A stretch of 64,000 nucleotides of DNA, taken from contig NZ_RQFW01000012.1 of NCBI RefSeq assembly GCF_004770145.1, forward strand, positions 379,883-443,882. Direction: 5' to 3'. The DNA is from Leptospira bourretii. GTDB lineage: Bacteria > Spirochaetota > Leptospiria > Leptospirales > Leptospiraceae. The translations under genes were made by a program, and so were the position numbers. Below the pieces are notes generated by a model, which was not told the origin of the DNA, ran no database searches, and worked only from the letters and a program-made list of their open reading frames with translations. Position 1 is the first letter of the stretch, and every line of letters starts with the position of its first letter. This document shows, piece by piece, positions 1-9,093 of this stretch.

Positions 1-520
1 TCATCACTTCACCAGCTTCTCTTTCGATACCAGCTGCAAAAATCTCTGGATCGTTTTGAGAAACTTCCATACCATTTTTTAATACATCAGTGATTTTTTG
101 GCCTTCGTTTGCTTTTAAGAATTCATCAATTCCATTCATTCCAGAAGCATCAATGGCATCTTGTAAATCTTGGTTGTATCCTTTTCTGATTAGTTTTGCT
201 GTGAAGAAAAAGTACATTCTTTCTAAGATCACACCAAATCCAACGATAGAAGAAAGGAGTAGTGGCCACATTGACCATCCACCAGTCACAAACAATTTAA
301 CGAGTCCGATTTCAGATTCTTGTTGTGGTGCTTCGGCAGGTGCATCTGCTACAGGAGCCGGAGTTTCCGCTGGTGCTTCTGTGGTTTGTGTAGATTCAGT
401 CGTTGGTGCCGCAGGTGTTGCCTGTGCTTCGATTTTTTCTGCGAGAGTAAAGATTGTGATGAGTAGGGTCACAAAAGACAAAGCGATTTTCTTCTTTGTC
501 AGGTTACATGAAAAGTTCAT
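1..520 (-). CDS. MotA/TolQ/ExbB-family proton channel protein (5' part, runs off the window)
   Basis: Only the first 173 codons are in the window; the gene continues past base 1. The start is the ATG at 520, preceded by GGAG with a 6-nt spacer; an in-frame ATG at 532 lies upstream of that site. The protein has a signal-like hydrophobic N-terminus, then an Ala/Pro/Glu/Thr-rich periplasmic stretch (about residues 33-75), then a membrane segment (GGWSMWPLLLSSIVGFGV) followed by an ILERMYFF-type motif. This order of signal peptide, low-complexity linker and ExbB first helix is typical of the ExbB/TolQ proton channels that energise TonB- or Tol-type envelope machines. No partner gene (exbD/tolR) is visible because it would lie to the left. 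Family assignment is fairly sure; the specific role is not. Confidence 0.8.
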   Translation of the reverse strand, partial: MNFSCNLTKKKIALSFVTLLITIFTLAEKIEAQATPAAPTTESTQTTEAPAETPAPVADAPAEAPQQESEIGLVKLFVTGGWSMWPLLLSSIVGFGVILERMYFFFTAKLIRKGYNQDLQDAIDASGMNGIDEFLKANEGQKITDVLKNGMEVSQNDPEIFAAGIEREAGEVM

Positions 521-605
521 GAATGTCTCCATATCTAATTGATATGTTTCAAATCTAGAATATCTCTGTTACATTTATATGACAGCGGAATGACAAAGTA
601 GGGAA

Positions 606-1382
606 TTAAAGGGAGGAGAAGATCTCTTTCAGTTTAGGAATTCCTTCTAAAAACAAAGCAGGCCCTGGTTGTAATATAATACTTGGATCCATTTCAAAAA
701 TTCTGTTGGATTTGATAAAGTTTGTGGATACCCATTCGGGTTTGTTCCGCACCCAGTCCCAGTCCATTGCCTTTCCACACCAAGAGCCAACATAGACATC
801 AGGATTGGCATCCTTCACATCAACCGCATTGATGATTCGGTCTTTGGCAAGTTTACGATCTTTTAAATGCGAAAAACAATCTTCTCCACCGGCAAGTTCT
901 ATGGCTTCGCTCACCCATTGGATTCCTGTGATGATGGGCTCATCCCATTCCTGGAAAAAAACTTTTGGTTTTTTGGATTTGGATTCGTTCTCTTGTTTCC
1001 AAGACTCTATTGCGTTTTGCCATTCTAAGATGAGTGTTTTGGCTTTTTCGGCCTGGCCCACAAGGTTTCCTAAGATTTGCATATTGGCTAAGATTTCTGT
1101 GATGGACCTTTGATTAAAGATAAGAACATTTAACCCTCGTTCAATGAGGTCTTTGGCAAGTTGGGATTGGATGTCAGAAAATCCAATGACGAGATCGGGT
1201 TCGAGAGCCATGATTTTTTTTAAGTTCCCACTGATAAAGGCAGAAACTTTTGTTTTTTCTTGCTTAGCCCGAGCCGGTCGTTCTGTATAAACCGAGATTC
1301 CTACAATCCGTTTTTCTTCCCCCAAAAGATACAACATCTCAGTTGGTTCTTCTGTAAGACAAATGATTCGTTCCGGACCCAT
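606..1382 (-). CDS. ABC-type cobalamin/iron-family substrate-binding-fold protein without signal peptide
   Basis: A 258-residue protein of the periplasmic-binding-protein fold used for B12 and Fe-siderophores (BtuF/FhuD type). It opens directly with strand 1 of the first lobe (RIICLTEEPTEMLYLLG). It then has the family's 'EPDLVIG' strand, 'LNVLIF', a central long helix, and a second lobe with 'PDVYVGSWCG'. There is no signal peptide or lipobox, so it probably stays in the cytoplasm. This is a known but poorly understood variant of the family. It starts 3 nt after the RCK gene stop and looks cotranscribed with the potassium genes. No permease or ATPase is adjacent. Ligand unknown. Confidence 0.75.
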   Translation of the reverse strand: MGPERIICLTEEPTEMLYLLGEEKRIVGISVYTERPARAKQEKTKVSAFISGNLKKIMALEPDLVIGFSDIQSQLAKDLIERGLNVLIFNQRSITEILANMQILGNLVGQAEKAKTLILEWQNAIESWKQENESKSKKPKVFFQEWDEPIITGIQWVSEAIELAGGEDCFSHLKDRKLAKDRIINAVDVKDANPDVYVGSWCGKAMDWDWVRNKPEWVSTNFIKSNRIFEMDPSIILQPGPALFLEGIPKLKEIFSSL

Positions 1383-1385
1383 ACT

Positions 1386-2081
1386 TTATGTTTCCAGAAA
1401 ACGAGTCAGGTCAGTTTGGGATCCAAAGAGAACAATGATATCCTCTTCTTTGAGGATGGTATTCCCGTGCGGAATTCCTAAGATCTTTTCTGATTTGGAA
1501 TCAGAGGCACGTTTCGTATCTTTATTGATCGTGGGGCGTTTGATGGTGATGACATTGATATTGTATTTATGACGTAAGTCTGCGTCAGCGATGGTTTGGT
1601 TGATATAACGTTTGGGAACCGTGACTTCTACGACACTATATTCATCCGAGAGTAAAAAACTAGAACGCATTCCTGAAAAGGATAAGGTTTCGGCCATACT
1701 CCTTGCTGCTTTTTCTTCAGGATTAAACAAATCTTTGATTCCCAGAAGTGCCAAAACCTTCATTTGCAATTCGGTTTGGTAACGAGCGTAAATATTTTTA
1801 ACACCACATTTTTTTAAACTTTCAGCACAAATGATAGATGTTTCAAAATCATCGGCAAGGGCAATGACTGCATAATCCACTTCAGATATTCCTTGGGATT
1901 GTAATGCATGTTCGTCGGTTGCATCCAAGGTAACAGCAATGGTAACATAATCTTTTATGGAATCGATGATGATCGGGTCTTTGTCGATCGCAATGACTTC
2001 ATGTCCATCATCAAAAAGATAACGAACAAACAACTTTCCAAAACTTCCAATTCCGATGACTGCTATTTTTTTTCTTTGCAT
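1386..2081 (-). CDS. Trk/Ktr potassium uptake regulatory subunit (RCK domain)
   Basis: A 231-residue TrkA/KtrA-type protein. The N-terminal RCK_N Rossmann domain has the dinucleotide motif GIGSFG (residues 10-15), the acidic end of beta-2 (IAIDKDP) and the 'DATDEHAL' turn. An RCK_C domain fills roughly residues 140-225. Such proteins form a cytoplasmic ring that gates the TrkH/KtrB channel in response to ATP/ADP or NAD(H). The start lies 7 nt after the stop of the channel gene, so the two are one transcription unit and should form one complex. At 231 aa it is the single-copy KtrA size, not the doubled E. coli TrkA (about 458 aa). Confidence 0.92.
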   Translation of the reverse strand: MQRKKIAVIGIGSFGKLFVRYLFDDGHEVIAIDKDPIIIDSIKDYVTIAVTLDATDEHALQSQGISEVDYAVIALADDFETSIICAESLKKCGVKNIYARYQTELQMKVLALLGIKDLFNPEEKAARSMAETLSFSGMRSSFLLSDEYSVVEVTVPKRYINQTIADADLRHKYNINVITIKRPTINKDTKRASDSKSEKILGIPHGNTILKEEDIIVLFGSQTDLTRFLET

Positions 2082-2088
2082 ACGAAGT

Positions 2089-3906
2089 TCAACCTACAAC
2101 CACATATTCTTTCGGATATTCATACGAGATACGATCTACTTTTTTAGAGAGTGCTACAAGTAGGGTTAAAATTCCAACTCTACCTACAAACATTACGGTA
2201 CAAATGATGATTTTACCAGAATCACTCAAATGAGGAGTGAGACTACGAGTGAGGCCAACTGTCCCAAAAGCAGAAACCACTTCATAACACAAATCGATAA
2301 AGTTAGCATTTTCAGTGAGTAACAAACAAAAAATGGCAACAAATATTACAAATAAAGAAAGAACAATCGTGGCACTGGCTCTTGCAATAGAAGAGTTAGC
2401 AATCGTTCGGTGGTCGATTTCCATCCTATCTTTTCCACGAATTTCATTGGTTATGTTTAATAAAGAGATGGCAAAGGTTGTGGTTTTGATTCCACCTCCG
2501 GTGGAAACAGGAGAGGCTCCCACCCACATCAAAAAGAAAGAAATAAAGGTGATGGGAAATCCCATTTGGCTTAGGTCCAAAGTATTAAAACCTGCGGTTC
2601 TTGTGGTGACCGAATAAAACAAAGAATGAAAGATTTGTTCGGATGTGGTTAAACCTTTTAAACTAGAATTCTGTTCTAAAAAATAATAAGAAAGCCAGCC
2701 AAATAACAAAAGACAGCCGGTCGTCCAAAATACTAATTTAGATGTCACAGACCAACGAAACTTAAAATCAAATGGATTGGCAAACCTTGTTCGAATTTGG
2801 AATAAAACAGGAAATCCAAGCCCACCAAGAACTATCAGAAGCATAATCACCGATAAAAAACCTTCTGATCTTTGGAAGGCTTCGGTTGCTAGTCCATTTG
2901 GTAACAAACTAAAACCAGCATTACAAAATGCAGATATAGAATGAAAGATAGAATAATAAATTTTTTCAGAGAGAGCGATCGGAAAGTTCTTTGGAAAACT
3001 ATAAAATAATAAGATCGCTCCAATGGATTCAATGGCAAGGGTTTGGAGTGTGATTTGTTTTAAAATTTCTTTGGCACGACCCATTGTTTCTTCAGAGAGG
3101 AGGTCTTTGATCATCATCGTATCACTTACCGATACTTTTCCAGCAAGGAAGATGGAAAAAAAACTGGTTAAGGTCATAAGCCCGAGCCCACCCACTTGGA
3201 TGAGAAGTAAAACAACCAATTGTCCAGTCAATGTGAAACTGGAACTGATATCGACAGTGGAAAGGCCAGTGACACAAGTGGCGCTAATCGTTGTGAATAC
3301 AATGTCAATCGAAGGAACAGTTCCATTAGTTGATTTTGGAAAATGTAAAAAACAAACACCCAGTAGTATGATAAAAGCAAAAGAAGAAACGAATACAATG
3401 GAAGGGTTTAGTCTTTTGGAATCATGATTTCTAGAAAGTCGATAAAAATGGGCTAAGTTAGAAAACAAAAACAAAACTTGGTTGGCTGATAAAAAGATCA
3501 GCGTGGTATCATCGCCCGAAATATGATAGGACTTCAAAATGGAAACTATATTTTTTTCATAAATAAACTCGAGTCCTAACATCAGTAAGATGATGAGTTC
3601 TATTTTGTGAATGGATACATATTCTTTCCAACGTTTGTTTGTAAAAATTAAATGGATGGATTCATAGAAAATAAAAAAACTTACGAGAGTTCGAATTGAA
3701 AGTGTTACATATTCTTTCCAGCTTTCTGGATAATAAAATCCAAAATCTAAAAGTAAAATGGTAACCGACAAAAATCCAAAGAATATATAAAACGTTCTTC
3801 CTAGCCAACGGAAGTGTTCTACATAGAATTTTCGAATTTCGTATCTTTGAACTTGTAAATAAAGAAAAAAACGTGATAGGAAAACGAAGAATCGTTTGAG
3901 TTTCAA
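2089..3906 (-). CDS. TrkH/KtrB-family potassium channel subunit
   Basis: A 605-residue multispanning membrane protein of the SKT superfamily. Four pore-loop repeats can be followed: 'TTISATCVTGLSTVD', 'ISAFCNAGFSL', 'VTTRTAGFNTLD' and 'VSAFGTVGLTRSL'. Each carries the selectivity-filter Gly that coordinates K+. The N-terminal 150 or so residues add an extra hydrophobic region beyond the usual 450-residue KtrB core. The start overlaps the upstream hypothetical gene by 4 nt, and the RCK subunit follows 7 nt downstream, so channel and gate are translated together. Role: Na+- or H+-linked K+ uptake across the inner membrane. Confidence 0.92.
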   Translation of the reverse strand: MKLKRFFVFLSRFFLYLQVQRYEIRKFYVEHFRWLGRTFYIFFGFLSVTILLLDFGFYYPESWKEYVTLSIRTLVSFFIFYESIHLIFTNKRWKEYVSIHKIELIILLMLGLEFIYEKNIVSILKSYHISGDDTTLIFLSANQVLFLFSNLAHFYRLSRNHDSKRLNPSIVFVSSFAFIILLGVCFLHFPKSTNGTVPSIDIVFTTISATCVTGLSTVDISSSFTLTGQLVVLLLIQVGGLGLMTLTSFFSIFLAGKVSVSDTMMIKDLLSEETMGRAKEILKQITLQTLAIESIGAILLFYSFPKNFPIALSEKIYYSIFHSISAFCNAGFSLLPNGLATEAFQRSEGFLSVIMLLIVLGGLGFPVLFQIRTRFANPFDFKFRWSVTSKLVFWTTGCLLLFGWLSYYFLEQNSSLKGLTTSEQIFHSLFYSVTTRTAGFNTLDLSQMGFPITFISFFLMWVGASPVSTGGGIKTTTFAISLLNITNEIRGKDRMEIDHRTIANSSIARASATIVLSLFVIFVAIFCLLLTENANFIDLCYEVVSAFGTVGLTRSLTPHLSDSGKIIICTVMFVGRVGILTLLVALSKKVDRISYEYPKEYVVVG

Positions 3907-4595
3907 GGGAAAACTTCAGCCAATTGTTTTTTCTTTTCTCGGTGTTCTTCTAATCTTTGTCTGTCTAGATAAACATTGGTTCCAGAAAGACCAGTGGTTC
4001 CGGTAATGAGAATCCCACTTGCTAGGGCAGATTTTTGTAAAGCTGGTGCTAGGAGAGCCACACCACCTGCTGAAACAATGAGAGCAAATGGTAAGGTTAA
4101 AAAGAAAATGATATATGCCCTTCGGAATTTTGTTTCTTCGTAGACTGCATCTTCATCAAACTCTTCTTTTTGTTTTTTCTTTAAATCTTGTTTGATTCTA
4201 CTTTTTTGTAATTGGTTTTGTAGGGCTTGTTCGTTGACTTCCCCAGTGAGTGGGTTAATCGGTAAATTTTGTGAACCAGTTAGATTGTAGGGATTGGCTG
4301 CCGATTGGCTCGAGTTGGAAGTGGTTCTGGAATTCATTAAGGAACCAGCACCAGGAATGGACTCAATCCCAGTGTATTGGGTTTTTACATTTTTCGGAGT
4401 GGCGAGAACAGGAGTTTCAAACTTGGGTGGAAGGGTTACATCCTGTAGTACATTGGATTCAGGATCTGATTTAGGAAGATTTCTTAGGTCGTAGTTATTT
4501 GTGTCATAAAAACCTTCTTTGGTTTGTCCAAAAAGTGGTCCCATTGCCAAAGAAAAGACAATCATGGGCACAAAAACTTGGGAAAAAAACCGCAT
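3903..4595 (-). CDS. hypothetical exported/membrane protein
   Basis: A 230-residue protein I do not recognise. It starts with a clear signal peptide (MRFFSQVFVPMIVFSLAMG, probable cleavage near LFGQ), then a Ser/Asn/Gln-rich, probably disordered stretch to about residue 130. A Lys/Glu-rich helix follows (QKSRIKQDLKKKQKEEFDEDA), then one or two hydrophobic segments around residues 158-205, and a basic tail. The start has GGAAAG just upstream. It overlaps the TrkH gene by 4 nt (ATGA type), so it is translationally coupled to the potassium system, but nothing in the sequence ties it to K+ transport. Confidence 0.7.
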   Translation of the reverse strand: MRFFSQVFVPMIVFSLAMGPLFGQTKEGFYDTNNYDLRNLPKSDPESNVLQDVTLPPKFETPVLATPKNVKTQYTGIESIPGAGSLMNSRTTSNSSQSAANPYNLTGSQNLPINPLTGEVNEQALQNQLQKSRIKQDLKKKQKEEFDEDAVYEETKFRRAYIIFFLTLPFALIVSAGGVALLAPALQKSALASGILITGTTGLSGTNVYLDRQRLEEHREKKKQLAEVFP

Positions 4596-4625
4596 ACTTT
4601 CCAGTTTACCTAATCTCTGTCAGGG

Positions 4626-5936
4626 TCAATCCAATTCACGGCCTGAAAGTTTAGTGGATCTGTAGGAAAAAGACTTCTCCCGGATGGTTTCCAAATCTTT
4701 TTCAGAGACTCCCGCCGTATGGGCATGGCCATATTCCTCAGGCATGGTGGTCCCAAATAAACCTGGGTCATCGGATCCTATGGTGAGTTTGACATCGTTT
4801 TGCAGAAACCTTGTGATGGGGTGATCGATGTGCGACTCCAACATCCCAATGTATAAATTGGAAGAGGGACAACATTCAATCACAGCCTCTGTTTGCGCTA
4901 TCTTAGACATAACATAGTTTTGAAAGGTATGAAGGTATTGGGACTGTTTTGCATCAAACTGGATTTTTAATAATTCGGAATCAGGTTTGGTTTTTAATTC
5001 CCTTCGTTTGAGTTCGAGTTCTTCTTTGGGATAAAAAGGTCCAAAGGAAGAAATTTCATCATAAGATTCCAATTCACATTCGATTTGGTCTTTGGCTTCT
5101 GATACAAGTTCTGTCCTTTCATCTCCCAAAAAATAATCAGAATCAATTCCCAGTGCCAATGCATGTCCCAGCCGATGGGCACCATTCAAGGCAGATTCCA
5201 AAACCCAACGGGTCGCTGAAAAAGGAGTTTTGTCTCTAAAACTTTCTCCCACATGATAGAGGATCGATAAGGCAGTGTTTGGTTCTGCTTTGTTGTCTTT
5301 GATTACCGATTGGAAAAAAGTTTTTTTATCTTTCGGGGGATGGCCTTCTTCGATATGACAGAAATCGATTCCCACAAGTCCTTCTCGAATGATAGATTCT
5401 TTTTCCATCCAATTTTTCATCCAATCATAATGCCTTTCAAAATTAATATCTCTATGTAGAGACATCACAAGTTTTGATTGGATGGGTTTTCCTTCTTTTT
5501 TTGCGGAAGTTTCGCCTTTGGAAAGCCCTTCCAAACAAGCCATTAGTTTGCTATAAAAACTTTCTTTTGGTTCTTCTTTACCAAACATCAAACGATATTC
5601 GGCATAACTAATATCATCCAAACTATTGGAAAGAACTACATCATGAGTTACTTCTGTAATTTCTCTTTCATCAAACTTTACTAGTGCGATGATGAGATTG
5701 AACTTTGCTTGGAAATGTAAAAAAGGAGCCTTTTCTCGAAAGTGATAGAGTTTGGAAAAATCTTTTATGTCTGCATAATCTTCAAAAAAAGTAGAAGGTC
5801 GAATTTTTAACCCATATGCTTTTTCATAAGAATCTAAATAGAGATGCCATCTAGGTTCCGGGTTACTTTTTCCAATTCGATACAAAGTTTCAGGGGGTAA
5901 ACATCCATAAAGGTGGTTGTGTAGATCGCAATACAT
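4626..5936 (-). CDS. adenosine deaminase-family metal hydrolase, long form
   Basis: A 436-residue member of the adenosine/AMP deaminase superfamily. Zinc ligands H6 and H8 sit in 'CDLHNHLYG' at the extreme N-terminus. Later come 'HVGE' (about residue 225), 'RLGHAL' (about 254) and 'TIGSDDPGLFGT' near residue 390, the Asp-Asp pair that binds zinc and activates water. Typical bacterial adenosine deaminases are about 330-350 aa. The extra length lies in charged inserts between the metal motifs (about 60-200 and 270-330), so the substrate may not be adenosine. The divergent MATE gene begins only 17 bp from this start codon. No Shine-Dalgarno is evident. Confidence 0.82.
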   Translation of the reverse strand: MYCDLHNHLYGCLPPETLYRIGKSNPEPRWHLYLDSYEKAYGLKIRPSTFFEDYADIKDFSKLYHFREKAPFLHFQAKFNLIIALVKFDEREITEVTHDVVLSNSLDDISYAEYRLMFGKEEPKESFYSKLMACLEGLSKGETSAKKEGKPIQSKLVMSLHRDINFERHYDWMKNWMEKESIIREGLVGIDFCHIEEGHPPKDKKTFFQSVIKDNKAEPNTALSILYHVGESFRDKTPFSATRWVLESALNGAHRLGHALALGIDSDYFLGDERTELVSEAKDQIECELESYDEISSFGPFYPKEELELKRRELKTKPDSELLKIQFDAKQSQYLHTFQNYVMSKIAQTEAVIECCPSSNLYIGMLESHIDHPITRFLQNDVKLTIGSDDPGLFGTTMPEEYGHAHTAGVSEKDLETIREKSFSYRSTKLSGRELD

Positions 5937-5953
5937 ATAAGAATGACAAAACT

Positions 5954-7309
5954 ATGCTTCACAAAATTAGACGCATCTTGAAGCCAACTCGATTGAATCA
6001 GAAAATTCTTGGATTAGCAATCCCTGTTTTTTTTGGAATGATTAGTTATACAGCCATTATGGTGGCAGATACTGCTATGGTAGGGAAATTAGGTGAGGTT
6101 CCTCTTGCCGCAGTTGGATTTGGTGGAATGGTTTATTTTTCCATTTTCGCCTTTCTTATGGGTGGATCTATGGCTGTACAAATCATCGTAGCACGTCGAT
6201 TTGGCGAAAAAAATGACAAAGGAGTCGGAATCACTCTAGTTAACTCCGTATATTTGTCCTTAGTTTTAGGATCTCTTTTGTCCTATTTTGGATTTCTTTA
6301 TGCCCCGCAATTTATGGGTTGGATTGGAGATGATCCGGAAGTGATCGAAGTGGCTGGAGTTTATCTTTCCTATCGATTTTTAGGAACAGTTCTCTTTTTT
6401 GTTGGGTTCGCCTTACGCGGATTTTTTGACGGGATTGGAATTGTGCAAGTGGGGATGATTTCTTCCATTTTAGCGGCTGTCACCAATATCTTTTTTAATT
6501 GGTTACTCATTTTTGGAAACTGGGGTTTTCCAGCTTGGGGAGTGAAGGGTGCGGCCATTGCCTCTAGTTTATCTTCTGTTCCTGCACTTCTGATTGTGGT
6601 GTTTTATTTTTTCCGTAAAGATGTGATCAAGTTCTTTCAGTATCAAATCTTTACTCCTAGTTTTGAAATCATCAAAGAACTTTGTATGGTTGGATTTGCT
6701 CCCGCTGTAGAAGGAACACTCGTTAACTTTGCATTTTCTGGATTTTATAAAATTGCAGGCATGATTAGCACAACCACTCTTGCATCGGCAAGCGTAGTAT
6801 TAACATGTCTTAGTTTGTCTTTTATGCCTGGATTTTCATTTGGGATTGCGGCCACTACCATTCTTGGCCAATCGATGGGACAAGGAAAACTACGATTGGC
6901 TTATGAAGGAACCATGCGTTCGGCCACTTTCTCTGCTATTGTGATGGGAAGTATGGGACTCTTTTTTATCATTGGAGGACCTTGGCTCATTAGTCTTTTT
7001 ACTGATGTACCTGCTGTTGCCAAGGTAGCTTATCCTGCTCTCTGTATTGTGGCACTCATCCAAGTGGGAGATGCCTATCACATGGTGATTGGTTCTGCAC
7101 TTCGTAGTGCTGGAATGATGTACTATGTGATGTTTGTTTATCTTATTGTATCTTTCATCATCATGTTGCCGTTGGCTTATTTATTCGGGATTGTCCTAGC
7201 GTGGGGTAATTTTGGAATATGGTCTGCGTTTTTTATTTGGATTTTACTCATGGCAGTGATTTTTGTCAGAAAATTTCGTAAGAAGGAGTGGGTGAACATA
7301 CGAATTTAA
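5954..7309 (+). CDS. MATE-family multidrug/metabolite efflux transporter
   Basis: A 451-residue inner-membrane protein with about 12 hydrophobic segments in two halves. It has the MATE hallmarks 'AIPVFFGMISYTAIMVADTAMVGKLG' (helix 1-2 region, with the Asp of helix 2) and 'ATTILGQSMGQGK' in the second half. MATE proteins exchange Na+ or H+ for cationic drugs or metabolites. The start is only 17 bp from the divergent deaminase start and shows no convincing Shine-Dalgarno, so its promoter must lie inside the deaminase gene or the mRNA is leaderless. The patatin gene follows 15 nt downstream. Confidence 0.9.
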   Translation: MLHKIRRILKPTRLNQKILGLAIPVFFGMISYTAIMVADTAMVGKLGEVPLAAVGFGGMVYFSIFAFLMGGSMAVQIIVARRFGEKNDKGVGITLVNSVYLSLVLGSLLSYFGFLYAPQFMGWIGDDPEVIEVAGVYLSYRFLGTVLFFVGFALRGFFDGIGIVQVGMISSILAAVTNIFFNWLLIFGNWGFPAWGVKGAAIASSLSSVPALLIVVFYFFRKDVIKFFQYQIFTPSFEIIKELCMVGFAPAVEGTLVNFAFSGFYKIAGMISTTTLASASVVLTCLSLSFMPGFSFGIAATTILGQSMGQGKLRLAYEGTMRSATFSAIVMGSMGLFFIIGGPWLISLFTDVPAVAKVAYPALCIVALIQVGDAYHMVIGSALRSAGMMYYVMFVYLIVSFIIMLPLAYLFGIVLAWGNFGIWSAFFIWILLMAVIFVRKFRKKEWVNIRI

Positions 7310-7324
7310 TAGAACGAGGGGAAA

Positions 7325-9076
7325 ATGAAACGAACAGAGATTGAACGACAGGCCATACAAAACTTTTTAAAGTCTGTGGATTTGTTCAAAAAACTTCCCC
7401 CTGCAGTTCTCTTAAGACTGGCAAACAATGTCCAAGAAAAATTAATTCGAAGCCACGAGGCTCTCTATTATAAAGGAGAGTCCTCGGAATCGATTTACAT
7501 TGTCAGATACGGTGAAATCCTTCTTGAGAATGTTGCTGGCCAAAGTCATGTTTATGTAGGTTCTGGCCAAGTATTGGCAGAGAACTCACTGATCTCTAGT
7601 TCCAACCACTCTACTTCCGCCATTGCTGTCATCGATTCCCTCGTTTATGTTTTGAATGGTAAATTGTTTTTACAATTGGCATCCCAAGAGAAGGTTTTTG
7701 CACAAAACATCATCCAAATGATGGGCTCTCGGATGCGAGAAAATTTAGACCGTTCTAGTCATAAAGATACATTTCCCGGCTTACGAAGGTTATGTGTCCA
7801 TGTTCCTTTAGAACCAGAATATCATTTTGGTGAAAAAGTAAAATCTTTCTTAGACGAGTATGGTGAGGTCACCAAAAAATTATCATCAGCCATTCCTATT
7901 TCTACTTTTAAGGGAATGGATCCCACAAAAATTTCTGAGTATCTAACCAACTTGAGAAGTAAAACCCCCTTACTTCATATTTATTTTGATGAATCCACTT
8001 CTAGAATGGATTTGCATTATCTTGTCGTACAATCTGACTTTATTGTTTTTTGGGAAGATGAACCAGAAAAGTTTTATAAAGAAAAAGAAGAGATCATCGG
8101 TTTTTGGAAAACTAGAATTCGAAACTTTGAAGGTCGTGCCATTCGTATGATGGAAAGCGGTGTTCGTAAAAGTTACCTTCCTCAAGACCAATCACTCAAA
8201 ACCTTTTATCAAAAAGATACATTGGCAAGGTATCTCGTCGCAAAAACAAGAGGTTTGGCGTTAGGTGGTGGTGGTGCCAGAGCTCTTGCGCATGTTGGCT
8301 TGTTAAAAGTATTACATAGAGAAGGAATTCATTTTGATTTTGTTTCTGGTGCCTCGATGGGAGCTGTGATTGCGGCCTTGTATGCGAGAAAAAATTCACC
8401 GGTAGAAATCGAAGAGATGATTAAAAACTTCTTTGGTGGATTGGAAAGTGCCTTTGATCCAACGATTCCGGTCGTTGCCTTTTTTAAAGGTGCCAGAATG
8501 AAACGTATGTTAAAAAAAGGGTTTGGTGACCAAAGAATTGAAGAGTTACCTCTCCCTTTTGCCACTTCTGCTGTGGATTTACAAACAGGAAAAGAACATA
8601 TCTTTGACCAAGGGCCAATCACAGAAGCTCTCACCAGTGCGATGAGTTTGCCTGGTGCCTTTCCTCCTTACAGACTTGGTGAAAAATTATTAGTGGATGG
8701 GGGAATGATCAATAATGTTCCCGAAAATCTCATTCGTTCTAAAGGAGCAGATGTGGTGATGGGAATCAACGTTTCTCCTTTACAAGAAATTGTGCCGGTC
8801 AAACTCTTTGAAGACAGAAACACAACAGAAAAAGGATTCTTTCGTTATATTTGGGATACTTTAAAATACCCTCCTATCTTACAAATTATGACAAGAACCA
8901 TTACTTTGGAAGGAAGAGAAATCACTCGCCTGAAACGACCTAAAATGGATCTTTTTGTGCACTTCCATTTGGAAGAATTTCAGTTATTTGATTTTGCTCG
9001 TTACCAAGAAATCATTGATAAAGGGGAACAGGAAGCAGAAGCAAATTTAGCTGAGATCAAACAATTGTTTTCTTAA
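7325..9076 (+). CDS. cyclic-nucleotide-binding domain / patatin-like phospholipase (NTE type)
   Basis: A 583-residue two-domain protein. Residues about 15-130 form a cNMP-binding beta-roll (KLPPAVLLRLANNV, then IYIVRYGEILLEN). A middle region follows, and then the patatin domain with the oxyanion loop GGGGAR (314-319), nucleophile Ser344 in GASMG, and catalytic Asp458 in DGGMINN. This is the layout of neuropathy-target-esterase-like lysophospholipases, which hydrolyse membrane phospholipids and may be regulated through the N-terminal domain. A good site (AGGGGAAA) precedes the ATG. It lies 15 nt after the MATE gene and is probably cotranscribed with it. There is no signal peptide, so it is cytoplasmic or membrane-peripheral. 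Confidence 0.9.
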   Translation: MKRTEIERQAIQNFLKSVDLFKKLPPAVLLRLANNVQEKLIRSHEALYYKGESSESIYIVRYGEILLENVAGQSHVYVGSGQVLAENSLISSSNHSTSAIAVIDSLVYVLNGKLFLQLASQEKVFAQNIIQMMGSRMRENLDRSSHKDTFPGLRRLCVHVPLEPEYHFGEKVKSFLDEYGEVTKKLSSAIPISTFKGMDPTKISEYLTNLRSKTPLLHIYFDESTSRMDLHYLVVQSDFIVFWEDEPEKFYKEKEEIIGFWKTRIRNFEGRAIRMMESGVRKSYLPQDQSLKTFYQKDTLARYLVAKTRGLALGGGGARALAHVGLLKVLHREGIHFDFVSGASMGAVIAALYARKNSPVEIEEMIKNFFGGLESAFDPTIPVVAFFKGARMKRMLKKGFGDQRIEELPLPFATSAVDLQTGKEHIFDQGPITEALTSAMSLPGAFPPYRLGEKLLVDGGMINNVPENLIRSKGADVVMGINVSPLQEIVPVKLFEDRNTTEKGFFRYIWDTLKYPPILQIMTRTITLEGREITRLKRPKMDLFVHFHLEEFQLFDFARYQEIIDKGEQEAEANLAEIKQLFS

Positions 9077-9093
9077 ACATCGAAATTTGGGAA

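Noticed and set aside
90..542. 150-aa plus-strand open frame at the left edge
   Set aside because: It is the opposite-strand shadow of the ExbB-like gene; the Ser/Ala-rich translation comes from the Ala/Pro/Glu linker read in reverse.
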